From Betaproteobacteria bacterium (GTDB lineage Bacteria > Pseudomonadota > Gammaproteobacteria > Burkholderiales > Burkholderiaceae_F), in NCBI GenBank assembly GCA_016861185.1, contig BOKW01000001.1, positions 62,001 through 126,000 of the forward strand: a stretch of 64,000 nucleotides of DNA. The letters are read 5' to 3'. Position numbers and translations under genes: made by a program. Within the stretch, counting starts at the first letter, position 1; every line of letters starts with the position of its first letter. The notes beneath the pieces are model-generated. The model had not been told where the DNA came from, did no database searches, and saw only the letters and a program-made list of their open reading frames with translations. Below are positions 23,513 to 32,285 of this stretch, piece by piece.

Positions 23513-24763
23513 ATGAGATCCCTGCTTCGCATCCGCTGCACGAGCCCCGCTGCCGCAGTCATCGCGGCGGCGCTGCTGCTCGCGCTCACGGTGGGATCGC
23601 GCTCGTCGTTCGGCCTGTTCGTCGGCCCGCTCAACACGGCGACGATGCTCGGCGCGGCGACGATCGGCCTGGCGCTGGCGATCGGCCAGCTCGCGTGGGG
23701 CGCCTCGCAGCCGCTGTGCGGCGTGCTCGCGCAGCGCTTCGGCGTGGCGCGCGTGATCGCCGCGGGCGGCGCGTTGGCCGCGCTCGGTATCGCGCTGGTG
23801 CCTCTGGCGTCGGACAGCGCCTCGTTGATCGCCGCACTCGCGCTCGGCGGCGCGGCGGGAGCGGCCGCGGGCGGCGCGCCGCTGCTGATGGGCGCGGTCG
23901 CGCAGCGCGTTGCGGTCGAGCGGCGCGCGCTCGCGCTCGGCGTGGTCAGCGCGGGCAGTTCGGCCGGGCAGCTCGTGCTGGCGCCCGCGATCGCGCTGGC
24001 GATCGCGTTCATCGGCTGGCGCGGCGCGCTGTTCGCACTCGCGCTGCTCGCGCTGGCCGCCGTGCCGCTGGCGCGCGCGTTCGCTTCGCGGCCGGCCGAA
24101 CACGGTCGCCGGGACGAGGCACCGCGCGCCGCGCCGACCGTGCCCCACGCGCTGCGCGACGCGAACTACTGGTACGTCACCGCAGGCTTCTTCGTGTGCG
24201 GCTTTCACGTGACCTTCCTTACGACGCACATGCCCGGCGTGATCGAACTGTGCGGTCTGCCCGCGGGATTGTCCGGGATCTGGCTGGCGGTGGTGGGCGC
24301 GTGCAACATCGCGAGCAGCCTCGGCTCGGGCTGGTTGATGCAGCGCGTCCCGATGAAAGCGCTGCTCGGCAGCTTGTACGCGCTGCGCGCGGCCGGCGTC
24401 CTGCTATTCCTCGCGCTGCCGAAGACGCCGTCCACGTTGCTGGCGTTCGCGCTGTGGATGGGGCTCACCTACATGGGCACGCTGCCGCCGACGACCGGAT
24501 TGATCGCGAAGCTCTACGGCGCGCGCAACGTCGCCACGCTGATGGGTATCACCACGGCGGTGCACCAGGTCGGCAGCTTTCTCGGCGCCTGGCTGGGCGG
24601 ACTCGAGGTCGAGCGCTCGGGCAGCTTCGATCTCGTCTGGTATCTGGACGCTGCGCTTGCACTCGCTGCCGCCGCGATCCACGTGCCGATCCGCGAGCGC
24701 GATCCGGTCGATGCGCCCGCGCCGAGGCCGCAATGGTCGGCCGCGCCGCAGGCCGCCGGCTGA
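23513..24763 (+). CDS. Major facilitator superfamily transporter
   Basis: 416 residues with about 12 hydrophobic helices. RSSFGLFVGPLNTATMLGAA and LAQRFGVARVIAAGGALAAL match the first half of MFS proteins related to oxalate/monocarboxylate-type permeases. The two halves are joined near residue 200 by the polar loop EHGRRDEAPRAAPTVPHALR. THMPGVIELCGLPAGLSG lies in the second half. The start was chosen at the ATG just before the first helix. The stop is directly followed by a long hairpin at 24763-24886. Substrate not predictable. Confidence 0.87.
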   Translation: MRSLLRIRCTSPAAAVIAAALLLALTVGSRSSFGLFVGPLNTATMLGAATIGLALAIGQLAWGASQPLCGVLAQRFGVARVIAAGGALAALGIALVPLASDSASLIAALALGGAAGAAAGGAPLLMGAVAQRVAVERRALALGVVSAGSSAGQLVLAPAIALAIAFIGWRGALFALALLALAAVPLARAFASRPAEHGRRDEAPRAAPTVPHALRDANYWYVTAGFFVCGFHVTFLTTHMPGVIELCGLPAGLSGIWLAVVGACNIASSLGSGWLMQRVPMKALLGSLYALRAAGVLLFLALPKTPSTLLAFALWMGLTYMGTLPPTTGLIAKLYGARNVATLMGITTAVHQVGSFLGAWLGGLEVERSGSFDLVWYLDAALALAAAAIHVPIRERDPVDAPAPRPQWSAAPQAAG

Positions 24764-24886
24764 GAAGCCGTGAATCAATCTACTGCGCGCCCCGATCTTG
24801 CGCCTCCGGTGCTCAACGTATCACTCGATACGCCTCCGCTCCTCGGCGCAACCTCGGGGCGCTCGCTACGATTCCTTCACGACTTC
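24763..24886. repeat. 124-bp near-palindromic element (long hairpin)
   Basis: The outer arms AGAAGCCGTGAATCAATC and GATTCCTTCACGACTTCT are complementary with few mismatches. Inner arms GCGCCCCGATCTTGCGCC and GGCGCAACCTCGGGGCGC also pair. The centre is a perfect CGTATC-ACTC-GATACG hairpin, and the element is symmetric about position 24824.5. It fills the space between the convergent MFS and DUF3014 genes. It resembles a MITE or large REP element; no coding sequence is present. Confidence 0.75.
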
Positions 24887-24898
24887 TGAGCGCGCGCC

Positions 24899-25696
24899 TC
24901 AGTTCGGCTTCGCGACTTCGCTGCGCGCCACTTCGCGGCGGATCTCGCGCAGCTTGGCCTTGATGCGCTGCGCGTTGTCCACGCCGATACGCATCAACAG
25001 CTTCTGTCCGGCCGAGCGCGACTCCAGCTCGGGATCGGCGAATTCGTACAGCACCTTGGGCTGCGCCACGCGGATCGACCCCTTGATCTCGGGCGTCAGC
25101 AGCAGATGGTCGATCACCTGCACGAGCCGGTCGTTGAAGTAGCCCTTCGGATAGCCGAGCTCGCGATACGCCTGCTGGAACAGCGGGTAGAAGCGCACGT
25201 AGACCTCGACGAGCTTCTTCGTGTCGATCGCTTCGGCCGCCTTGACGTAGGGCGCATAACGCGCCGCGTTGTCCGGGCCGATCACCGCTTCGTCGCCGGC
25301 GCCGGTGACGATGAAGTTCCCGGACGGCGACTTGACCGGAAAGATCTTCTGCGAAAGCTTCGGCCGCGGCAGGTTGTCGACGGTCGCGACGATCTTGCGG
25401 ATGATGCCGCTCGCGATCAGAAACTCGCCGAGCACTTTTTCTCCGACGGCGCCGGCGAGCGACTTGCGGATCGCCGCATCGCTGTCCGCCAGCGCGGGCA
25501 GCGGCTCGGGCGGCTCGGCCTGCGCGATCGGGTGTTCGATCTCGGGTTCGGTCGGCGCCGGTGCGGGCGCCGGCGGCGCCTCGACCTTGGCGGCCGGGGG
25601 CGGCGGCGTTTCCTGCCGCTTCCACCACAGATAGCCGCCGACCGCGACGAGCAACGCCAAACCGATGAAGATCAAACGTTCGGTGGTCTTGTTCAT
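24899..25696 (-). CDS. DUF3014 domain-containing membrane-anchored protein
   Basis: 265 residues. An N-terminal membrane anchor (LIFIGLALLVAVGGYLWW) is followed by a Pro/Ala-rich linker to about residue 65. The DUF3014 domain follows, with SGIIRKIVATVDNLPRPKLS, YVRFYPLFQQAYRELGYPKG and QVIDHLLLTPEIKG. The family is found mainly in proteobacteria and has no established function. The gene is read alone and convergently to the MFS gene. Confidence 0.88.
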   Translation of the reverse strand: MNKTTERLIFIGLALLVAVGGYLWWKRQETPPPPAAKVEAPPAPAPAPTEPEIEHPIAQAEPPEPLPALADSDAAIRKSLAGAVGEKVLGEFLIASGIIRKIVATVDNLPRPKLSQKIFPVKSPSGNFIVTGAGDEAVIGPDNAARYAPYVKAAEAIDTKKLVEVYVRFYPLFQQAYRELGYPKGYFNDRLVQVIDHLLLTPEIKGSIRVAQPKVLYEFADPELESRSAGQKLLMRIGVDNAQRIKAKLREIRREVARSEVAKPN

Positions 25697-25850
25697 GTCC
25701 TCCCTCCCGGATGCGGGGCGTTCAGCGGTTCAGAGGCCGACGAGCTGAAATCGTTCCGTCGATCATCGGTCGGCCCGCACGGCTGCGCGCATTCGCGCGA
25801 TCGCGAGTATCCTGCCGCGCAACGAAACATACCCGCACCGGCCGCCGCTT

Positions 25851-26141
25851 ATGAGCCACAAGCACGAAAACCTGATCCGCACGATCTTCCACGATCCGAT
25901 CAGCGGCAACATCCAGTGGCGCGAGGTCGAGTCGCTGCTGAAGCACCTCGGCGTCGAGATGGAGCAGCTTTCCGGCGCGCGCATCCGCGCCAGGCTCGGC
26001 CGCGCCGAGGCGATTCTGCACCGCCCGCACCACAGCAACACGCTCGACCGCCACGCCGTGCAGCACCTGCGCGAGTTCCTCGCGCGCGGCGGCGCCACGC
26101 CTTCGCAGTACGAGGCGCGCGAGGAGCAGCGCAAGGGCTAG
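25851..26141 (+). CDS. HicA-like small protein, probably not an active toxin
   Basis: 96 residues. [20 protein letters not shown] and [20 protein letters not shown] match a family often labelled HicA toxin. The usual catalytic G-S-H context of HicA is replaced by SGARIRARL, and no HicB partner lies beside it. Residues [20 protein letters not shown] form the C-terminal helix. It is best read as a HicA-fold relative of unknown role. Its stop overlaps the convergent aldo/keto reductase stop by 4 bases. Confidence 0.72.
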   Translation: MSHKHENLIRTIFHDPISGNIQWREVESLLKHLGVEMEQLSGARIRARLGRAEAILHRPHHSNTLDRHAVQHLREFLARGGATPSQYEAREEQRKG

Positions 26142-27127
26142 TCGTACGCCGCCCCGACGATCGCATCGATCCGCTGCATCGCCTCGCTGTCGAGCTTCGG
26201 CGCGACTTCGAGCGCTTTCATGTTCTCCTCGAGCTGCGCCACGCGCGTCGCGCCCGTGATCACCGTGCTGACGTTCGAATTCGCGAGGCACCAGGCGAGC
26301 GCGAGCTGCGCGAGCGTGCAGCCGAGATCGTGCGCGACGGCTTCGAGTTCGCCGACGATGCGGTTCTTCCCGGCATCGATCAGCCGCTCGCGCAGGAACG
26401 CGTAGCTTTCGACGGTGCCGCGCGAGCCCGGCGGAATCCCCTGCCGGTACTTGCCCGTGAGCAGTCCGCTCGCGAGCGGGCTCCAGGTCGTCAGCCCCAG
26501 GCCGATCCCAGCGTACAGCTGCGCGTATTCCCGCTCGACGCGCTTGCGGTGGAACAGGTTGTACTGCGGCTGCTCCATCAGCGGCTTGTGCAGGTGGTGC
26601 CTGTCGGCGATTTCGTACGCGGCGCGGATGGCGTCGGCGGGCCATTCGCTGGTGCCCCAGTACAGCGCCTTGCCGCGCGCGATGAGATCGTGCATCGCCC
26701 ACACGGTTTCCTCGATCGGCGTGTCCGGATCGGGGCGGTGGCAGTAGACGAGATCGATGTAGTCGAGCCGCAGCCGCGCGAGCGAGCCGTCGATCGCGCC
26801 GAGCAGGTACTTGCGGTTCAGCGTGTTGCGCTCGTTCGGGAACTCGCCTTTGCCCTGTGCGAGCCCCCAGTAGAACTTGGTCGAGACGACGTAGCGGCTG
26901 CGCGGCCAGCCGAGCGACTTCAGCGCCTCGCCCATGATCTCTTCCGAGCGGCCGCGCGCGTACACCTCGGCGTTGTCGAAGAAGTTCACGCCGTGATCCC
27001 ACGCGGCGGCCATCAGCTCGCGCGCGGCGCCTGCATCGACCTGGTTGCCGTAGGTGACCCAGGAGCCGAAGGAAAGCGCGGACAGCTTGAGGCCGGAGCG
27101 GCCGAGGCGGCGGTAGTTCATCGTCAT
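26138..27127 (-). CDS. Aldo/keto reductase (Kv-beta/YghZ type)
   Basis: 329 residues, (beta/alpha)8 barrel NADPH-dependent reductase. The catalytic tetrad is D51 and Y56 ([15 protein letters not shown]), K84 (VVSTKFYW) and H130 (LVYCHRPD). [14 protein letters not shown] and the NADPH-binding [18 protein letters not shown] are present. Overall it is closest to the Kv-channel beta-subunit/L-glyceraldehyde-3-phosphate reductase group. The physiological aldehyde is not predictable. No operon partner is evident. Confidence 0.9.
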   Translation of the reverse strand: MTMNYRRLGRSGLKLSALSFGSWVTYGNQVDAGAARELMAAAWDHGVNFFDNAEVYARGRSEEIMGEALKSLGWPRSRYVVSTKFYWGLAQGKGEFPNERNTLNRKYLLGAIDGSLARLRLDYIDLVYCHRPDPDTPIEETVWAMHDLIARGKALYWGTSEWPADAIRAAYEIADRHHLHKPLMEQPQYNLFHRKRVEREYAQLYAGIGLGLTTWSPLASGLLTGKYRQGIPPGSRGTVESYAFLRERLIDAGKNRIVGELEAVAHDLGCTLAQLALAWCLANSNVSTVITGATRVAQLEENMKALEVAPKLDSEAMQRIDAIVGAAYD

Positions 27128-27160
27128 GTCGTCGTGGGTCGGTCGTGCGGCTCGTGGCGT

Positions 27161-27946
27161 TCAGTCGCAGGCGGTGCGCTTCAGCGGGAAATCGACGCCG
27201 CGCGGCCGGCCGTCGACGGTCCCTTCGATGCGCGCGAGAAGCTCGTCGGGACCGCCGCGCCGATAGATCACGCGCTGCGGAAAGTCGTGCGCGGGGTTTT
27301 CGGCGACGAAGCCGGAAGCGTCGGCGCTGCGGATCGCGAACGACGCTTCCTTCTGCCCCGACGGATGCGCCCAGTAGATCCAGCCGAGATTCGGGTCCTC
27401 GCGCAACATCATCGTCTCGTGCGTACGCGGTTTGCCGTCGACCAGCGTGCGCGCCATGCCCAGCATCGTTCCGCCGCCCGGCCGCATCCAGTGCTCGCGA
27501 TGTTCGCGCCGCCCGCCCGCGCCCAGCCAGCAGCCCGCGAGCCAGGCGAAGCGGTCGATGCCTTCAGCCGCGGCGGGGCGCGGCTGCGCGCGCGCCACGT
27601 AGCCTTCGTAGAACGGCGCGAGCTCGTCGATCTGCAGCGCGAACGCGCCGTTCGCGACCATCGGGTCGGCGGCGAACTCGCGTTCGACCGCGGCGCGATC
27701 GGCCGCGCGCACGACCAGCATGCCCTTGTCGGCGTAGCGCGCGCCGACGAGCAGGCGGCCGGAACCGCGCAGCCGCGCGAGGTTTGCCGAATGCTCGCCG
27801 AATCCGGGCTGGGCGTTCGCGGGCACCTCGGCGCGCCACGCGGGACCGGGCGTCAGGTGCACGAGAAAGAGCCGCTCGTGCGCCTCCGTCTGCGCGTGCG
27901 CCGCCGCGGCGAAGAGCCAGCCGAACGCGAAACAGAGCACGCGCAT
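27161..27946 (-). CDS. Exported YciI-like/DUF6265 fusion protein
   Basis: 261 residues. MRVLCFAFGWLFAAAAHAQT is a signal peptide. Residues about 25-130 are YciI-like (RLFLVHLTPGPAW ... LLVGARYADKGMLVVRAADR ... DELAPFYEGYVARAQ). Residues about 140-261 match the DUF6265-type fold (FAWLAGCWLGAGGRREHREH, NLGWIYWAHPSGQKEASFAI, ENPAHDFPQRVIYRR). The start at 27946 has a perfect AAGGAGG 7 bases upstream, ruling out the upstream in-frame ATG. No function is established for the fusion. Confidence 0.8.
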   Translation of the reverse strand: MRVLCFAFGWLFAAAAHAQTEAHERLFLVHLTPGPAWRAEVPANAQPGFGEHSANLARLRGSGRLLVGARYADKGMLVVRAADRAAVEREFAADPMVANGAFALQIDELAPFYEGYVARAQPRPAAAEGIDRFAWLAGCWLGAGGRREHREHWMRPGGGTMLGMARTLVDGKPRTHETMMLREDPNLGWIYWAHPSGQKEASFAIRSADASGFVAENPAHDFPQRVIYRRGGPDELLARIEGTVDGRPRGVDFPLKRTACD

Positions 27947-27982
27947 CTTCGCCTCCTTCGGTTGTTCTGCATCCACGGTGCG

Positions 27983-28609
27983 TCACCCGCGCTTGCGCGC
28001 GACGCAGTCGATCAGCGCCGACATGCCCGCGTGCTGCGTACCTTCGGCGAGCACGTCGTCGTGCTCGCGCAGCTCGACGATGTCGTGCGCGCCGAACGCG
28101 GCGCGCAGCAGTTCGGGCGTGTAGAGATGCTCGGCGCACGGCGGCCCGCCGGTGCGGTACCCGAGCTGGCGCGGCGTGTAGCCCTGCAGCAGGAGCCAGC
28201 CGCCGGGCGTGAGCGTCTCCAGCATGCCTTCGAACATCTTCGCCCGCACCGCGGGGGCGGCGAACTGCACGAAGATCGCGGCGACGACATCGAACGCCTC
28301 CGGCGTCCAGTCCCACTCTTCGACGCTCGCCACGCGGTAGTCGACCCGCACGCCGCAGCCTTCGGCGAACCTGCGCGCCTTGGCCACGCCGAGCGGCGCG
28401 ATGTCGAACGCGACGACCTCGAGCCCCCGTTGCGCGAGCCAGACGCTGTTGCGCCCTTCGCCGTCGGCGACGCAGAGCGCGCGCATGCCTGCCGCCAGCC
28501 GGTGCGCCTGCTGCGTCAGGAACACGTTCGGCGCGAGCCCGAAGATGTAGTCCTCGCGCGCAAAGCGCGCGTCCCAGGTCGCGCGCGGATTGGCAAAGCC
28601 GTCGTTCAT
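27983..28609 (-). CDS. Class I SAM-dependent methyltransferase (TehB-like)
   Basis: 208 residues, cytoplasmic. NPRATWDARFAREDYIFGLA is the typical N-terminus of TehB/thiopurine-type methyltransferases. Motif I is LCVADGEGRNSVWLAQRG, and VEEWDWTPEAFDVVAAIFVQ and LTPGGWLLLQGYTPRQL follow. It may detoxify tellurite or another small nucleophile, but the substrate is not certain. A palindrome-rich spacer of 189 bp separates it from the AraC gene upstream. Confidence 0.83.
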   Translation of the reverse strand: MNDGFANPRATWDARFAREDYIFGLAPNVFLTQQAHRLAAGMRALCVADGEGRNSVWLAQRGLEVVAFDIAPLGVAKARRFAEGCGVRVDYRVASVEEWDWTPEAFDVVAAIFVQFAAPAVRAKMFEGMLETLTPGGWLLLQGYTPRQLGYRTGGPPCAEHLYTPELLRAAFGAHDIVELREHDDVLAEGTQHAGMSALIDCVARKRG

Positions 28610-28631
28610 GACGCGATGCTACTGAGCTTCC

Positions 28632-28765
28632 AGCAAATGGTTGACAAGCATTTGCTGCGCGAACCGCCCCTCTCCCCTCGAGGAAGAGGGGCGGGGGGCG
28701 AAGCGGGGGTTTCGCAGCGCATGCGCTGCGCCCGCTGAGCGGCGGCGGCCTGCAAGCCGCCGCGC
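28632..28765. repeat. Cluster of palindromes between araC-like and methyltransferase genes
   Basis: AGCAAATG and CATTTGCT (9-bp loop) at 28632-28656; a diverged family B unit CCCCTCTCCCCTCGAGG with AGAGGGGCGGGG; a perfect 18-bp palindrome CGCAGCGCATGCGCTGCG at 28713-28730; and GCGGCGGCC with GCCGCCGC. Several hairpins are therefore stacked in 134 bp. There is no T-tract. Confidence 0.65.
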
Positions 28766-28798
28766 GCCCTGCAAGGGAGGGGCTGAGCGTTCAAACTG

Positions 28799-29806
28799 TC
28801 ATCCACTTTCCGAACGCCCAGTAATCCCCGCCGCAATGCCCTCGCCGCGCCGCCAGCGCGCGGGCGTGTGTCCCGTCACGCGGCGGAACGCTTTCGAGAA
28901 CACCGGCTGCGAGTTGTAGCCGACCGCTTCGGCCACGCGATCGAGGCTCGTCCGCTCGGCGCGCAACAGGTTCGCCGCGCGCGTGATGCGCCACTGCGTC
29001 AGGTAGCTCATCGGCGCTTCGCCGACCAGCTCCTTGAAGCGCACCGCCAGCGCGGTGCGCGACATGCCCACCGCGCGCGCGAGCGCATCGAGCGTCCACG
29101 GCTCCGCGAAGCGCTCGTGCATCAGCGCGATTGCGCGCGCGATGCGCGGGTCGGCCAGGCCGCGCATCCACCCGCCGCGCGGCGCCGCCTGCGCGATATA
29201 GGCGCGCACGGCCTGGATGAAAAGCACGTCGGCCATCCGCCGCAGCACGGTGCGGCCGCCGAGCATGGCCGAGTCGATCTCGGCGTGGATGAAGCGCAGC
29301 GTCGGCTCGAGCCAGCGCGCGACCGCCGGATCGGATCCGCGCAAATGGATCAGCGGCGGCAGCGCGCCGAACAGCGGATTGATCTTCAGCGCGTCGTACG
29401 AGAAGAAGCCGCCGGTGACGCGCGCGACGATCGGCCCCTTGCCCGGCCCGCGGATATGGCCGTGCCCGTCCATCGGATACGCCTCGACGAAGCGCTCGAA
29501 CGGCAGCACCGGCGCGTCGCGCGCGGAGCGGATCACGTGCGGCGCGCCGCGCGGCAACAGGACGAAGTCGCCGGCTTCGACCGCGCGCGCCGCGCCGCGC
29601 TTGCCGACCTGGATCTCGCAGCGCCCCTCGGTCACCGCGTAGAACGGCGCGCGGCCGGCGCGCGCGATCGCCACACCGCACGGCGCGCGCAGGTCGACCG
29701 TGAAGTAGACGGTCGCCTCGAGCCGCACCTGCTCCATCACGTCCGAGAGCAGGTCGAACGGCGGCGCCGTCGGCCGCGCTTGCGCGTTCTCTGAACGAAT
29801 CGACAT
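28799..29806 (-). CDS. AraC family transcriptional regulator with cupin-type N-terminus
   Basis: 335 residues. The N-terminal cupin-like sensor (about 15-190) contains FYAVTEGRCEIQVGKRGAAR and AGDFVLLPRGAPHVIRS. The C-terminal AraC domain (about 220-320) has two helix-turn-helix units: WTLDALARAVGMSRTALAVR and DRVAEAVGYNSQPVFSKAFR followed by TGHTPARWRR. The start MSIRSENAQ at 29806 lies just before the cupin domain; the upstream frame is not protein-like. It probably regulates a nearby gene such as the downstream methyltransferase or itself; no operator was identified. Confidence 0.88.
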   Translation of the reverse strand: MSIRSENAQARPTAPPFDLLSDVMEQVRLEATVYFTVDLRAPCGVAIARAGRAPFYAVTEGRCEIQVGKRGAARAVEAGDFVLLPRGAPHVIRSARDAPVLPFERFVEAYPMDGHGHIRGPGKGPIVARVTGGFFSYDALKINPLFGALPPLIHLRGSDPAVARWLEPTLRFIHAEIDSAMLGGRTVLRRMADVLFIQAVRAYIAQAAPRGGWMRGLADPRIARAIALMHERFAEPWTLDALARAVGMSRTALAVRFKELVGEAPMSYLTQWRITRAANLLRAERTSLDRVAEAVGYNSQPVFSKAFRRVTGHTPARWRRGEGIAAGITGRSESG

Positions 29807-29915
29807 GAAGTTTGTTCCGCAGCGCCTGTTTTTTCCGGCGCCGCGCGCGCACTGTACGCCTCGTGGATGCGGTCGTGTCGCTTCGACCGGCCGCGAAACA
29901 CGAAAGGAGCCGAAG

Positions 29916-30224
29916 ATGCGTACGAAGTCCGTTTCCCTCGCCCTGCTGCTCGCCGCGACCGCGTTGTCGGCACAGGCGCAGACTGCACAACCCGCCGCCG
30001 AGCGCGCCGCGCGGACGCCGGCGGCCATCGGCGCGCTCGAGCCGCTCGCGGCCGCGCGTGCCGGACGGCCGCCGCGTACCGAGAAGGCGGCGCCAGCCGT
30101 GGGCGCCGAGTCTGCTTTCAGCGTGTTCACTTACGACGCGCTCGGCGCGACCCCGCGCGTGCAGTTCGGCCGGCGCGATACGGCACCCGACGCGACGCAC
30201 GCCAAGCCCGTTGCCGCGCGCTGA
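29916..30224 (+). CDS. Small exported protein, 102 aa
   Basis: Not a recognised family. MRTKSVSLALLLAATALSAQ with AQA is a clear signal peptide, and AAGGAG precedes the ATG by 8 bases. The mature part is Ala/Pro/Arg-rich, ending FSVFTYDALGATPRVQFGRR plus a short tail. It has no cysteines or membrane segments. A hairpin after the stop may terminate it. It diverges from the AraC gene, which could regulate it. Confidence 0.65.
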   Translation: MRTKSVSLALLLAATALSAQAQTAQPAAERAARTPAAIGALEPLAAARAGRPPRTEKAAPAVGAESAFSVFTYDALGATPRVQFGRRDTAPDATHAKPVAAR

Positions 30225-30227
30225 TTG

Positions 30228-30264
30228 GCACGCGGCGCGCCGAATTTTCGGCGCGCCGCGCGTG
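30228..30264 (+). terminator. Strong GC hairpin after the small exported gene
   Basis: GCACGCGGCGCGCCGAA pairs with TTCGGCGCGCCGCGCGTGC, with a two-base bulge. No T-run follows, so it may act as a processing or stabilising hairpin rather than a classical terminator. Confidence 0.55.
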
Positions 30265-30309
30265 CATACGCCGCCGCGCGCTCCGCGCGGCGCGGCTAGG
30301 CTGAAGCGC

Positions 30310-30855
30310 ATGCCTGCCGACATCGCCCCGCGCTCCGATGCGTGCCCGCACGCCCGCGCGGCGCTGCTCGCCGTCGCGGCCGTCTTCGCGCTGGGCCTGC
30401 CGCAGGAGGCGCGCGCGCCGGGCAGCGCTCTGCACGACGCGCAGGTGCTGTTCACCCGCTGGATGCGGCTCGCTGCGCCGACCGCGGACGACGCTGCGGT
30501 CGCCGCAGCCGAGCTGGCGCAAAGGCGCGAATGGCTGCTCGCCGCGTTCGCGCACGCGGTCGAACAGGGACCGTCTGCAGAGGAGCTCGAGTTCGCATTG
30601 AGCCGTTCGGCGCGCGTCGCGGCGATCGCGCGGCCACAGACCACCGACGCCGCCGTGCGCCGCATGGCCGACGAAATCGCACAGCGGCGGCAGGTCGACC
30701 GTGCGGTCCGGGAGTACCGGGCGCGCGCGCTGCTCGGACTGGCCCTGCTCGGCGATGCCCGCGCGCTCGCGCGCATCGCGCGGCACGCCGGCGACCGCGC
30801 CGATCCGCTCGCGCCCGAAGCGCGCGCGGCACTGCGCGTCGTGCAGGCGAACTGA
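30310..30855 (+). CDS. Hypothetical exported helical protein, 181 aa
   Basis: Not recognised. A hydrophobic segment at about 17-35 (AALLAVAAVFALGLPQEARA) may be a signal peptide after a 16-residue head. The remainder is Ala/Arg-rich helix (AQRREWLLAAFAHAVEQ, QRRQVDRAVREYRARALLGL), which could also be a chance open frame in GC-rich DNA. It is convergent with the SH3/TPR gene 5 bp away, and that tight packing is the main support. Confidence 0.45.
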   Translation: MPADIAPRSDACPHARAALLAVAAVFALGLPQEARAPGSALHDAQVLFTRWMRLAAPTADDAAVAAAELAQRREWLLAAFAHAVEQGPSAEELEFALSRSARVAAIARPQTTDAAVRRMADEIAQRRQVDRAVREYRARALLGLALLGDARALARIARHAGDRADPLAPEARAALRVVQAN

Positions 30856-30860
30856 CGCGA

Positions 30861-32285
30861 TTAGCGCGGCACCGCGTAGCGCTTGGCGAGCGCCTCGAGA
30901 TCCCTTTGCAGCGCCGGGCTCGCCGGCGCGAGCTTCAGCGGCTGCAGTCGCGACGACGTGCCGAACGCATGCGCCGAGATCTGCGCGAGCGCGGCGCGCG
31001 TGTCGGCATGCTGCGGATCGAGTTCGAGCGCACGCTTCAGGTCGCCGACCGCGGGATCGAGCGTCCGCCGCACGGCGATCGTCGACACCGCGCGCAGCGT
31101 GTACGCGGCGGGGTCGTACGGTGTCGCGCGAATCGCCCGTTCGAACGCGTCCTCCCAGCCGGACGCGCCCGGCAGCGACTCGGCGCGCGACGCGCTCGCG
31201 AGCCGGCTCGCGCCGAGCAACTGGCACGCGGTCGCGTAGCTCGCGTTGTCCGCTTCGACGCCGGGCGCGCGCAGGTACTGGTCGAACTCGCGCGCGGCGT
31301 CGTCCCAGCGGCCGAGCTGGTAGCGGTACAGGCCGGCGACGAAGTGCACGACCGGCAGCGAAAAGCGCGGCCGCACGGCGATCGCCGGGACCCAGCCGGC
31401 GCCGGCCGGCGCGGCGATCCGGTACCACAGCCCGCCGCCCGCGAGATAGCGCATGTCCGTCACCTGATACGTGCCGTTCTGCGCGGCACGCCCGCTCGGC
31501 CTCGCGTTGCGTGCGGGCTCCGCGCGCAGCACCAGTTCGGCGGCGCCGCTTTCGACCTGTCGCGGCGGCACGTCGACGCGGTTGATGTCGACGTAGCCTT
31601 GCCCGGACGGCGTCCGCACCACGAACCAGCCGCCCTGCATCCCCTCGGCCTGCAGCGTCTGCCCGGGCTTCGGCGTCGCGAGCGTGCGGCCGCCGCCTGC
31701 GGCTGCGCGCACGACCGCGCCGGCGCGCGCGATCACCGTGCGCCGGAACAGCGCGTCGCGCGTCGTCTCGGCCGGCGCGAAATTGAAGCGCGTACGCGGG
31801 ATGCGCGCGACCAGCCCGGTGTCGGCGCCGCGGGTCGTCAGCCGCATCAGCAGCTCGTTGCGCTCGGCCTCGCCGATCAGCGACAGATACGTGTCGACGT
31901 AGACGCGACCGCCGCTTTCGGCGACCGAGCCCCACACCGCCATCCGCGCGCCCTGCCCCTGCGCGATGCGCACCGCCGCCTCGTGATAGTTCTGCGCGAG
32001 CAGGTCGACGAGGCGCTCGTTGCCCGGCGCGCGTGCGAGGATCACGCCCGCGCCCTTCTGGTCGCTGATCGCGGTCAGCACCTCGCGCCACAGCAGGTAG
32101 GCGATCTCCTTGCCCAGCTCGCTGCGCTCGGGATCGATGAACTCGGCGATCACGCCTTTCAGGGCGACGTGCTCGAGCACCTTCTTCGGCAGCGGCGCGC
32201 CGGGCTCGAACTTCGTCACCGTGATGTCGCCGGCGCGCGCGGCGAACGCAGCCGCCGCGAGCAGCAGCCACGCGAGCCGTTTCAT
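30861..32285 (-). CDS. Exported SH3/TPR protein
   Basis: 474 residues with a signal peptide (MKRLAWLLLAAAAFAARAGD). Residues about 20-170 resemble a periplasmic domain seen beside SH3 repeats (VWGSVAESGGRVYVDTYLSL). SH3-like sequence follows (AQNGTYQVTDMRYLAGGGLW and GWFVVRTPSGQGYVDIN). TPR-like helices lie near the C-terminus (DLKRALELDPQHADTRAALA). SH3 and TPR modules point to binding of peptidoglycan or proteins in the periplasm. The start overlaps the upstream gene stop by 4 bases, and the two form an operon with the 33274-33819 gene. No catalytic residues are seen. Confidence 0.72.
   Translation of the reverse strand: MKRLAWLLLAAAAFAARAGDITVTKFEPGAPLPKKVLEHVALKGVIAEFIDPERSELGKEIAYLLWREVLTAISDQKGAGVILARAPGNERLVDLLAQNYHEAAVRIAQGQGARMAVWGSVAESGGRVYVDTYLSLIGEAERNELLMRLTTRGADTGLVARIPRTRFNFAPAETTRDALFRRTVIARAGAVVRAAAGGGRTLATPKPGQTLQAEGMQGGWFVVRTPSGQGYVDINRVDVPPRQVESGAAELVLRAEPARNARPSGRAAQNGTYQVTDMRYLAGGGLWYRIAAPAGAGWVPAIAVRPRFSLPVVHFVAGLYRYQLGRWDDAAREFDQYLRAPGVEADNASYATACQLLGASRLASASRAESLPGASGWEDAFERAIRATPYDPAAYTLRAVSTIAVRRTLDPAVGDLKRALELDPQHADTRAALAQISAHAFGTSSRLQPLKLAPASPALQRDLEALAKRYAVPR

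Noticed and set aside
24763-24886. Simple rho-independent terminator
   Set aside because: There is no T-tract after the stem, and the structure is far longer than a typical terminator.
25851-26141. Active HicAB toxin-antitoxin module
   Set aside because: No HicB frame is present on either side and the HicA active-site motif is missing.
25106-28738. A 1210-codon plus-strand frame
   Set aside because: It is antisense to DUF3014, the aldo/keto reductase and the methyltransferase, all of which have clear family motifs.
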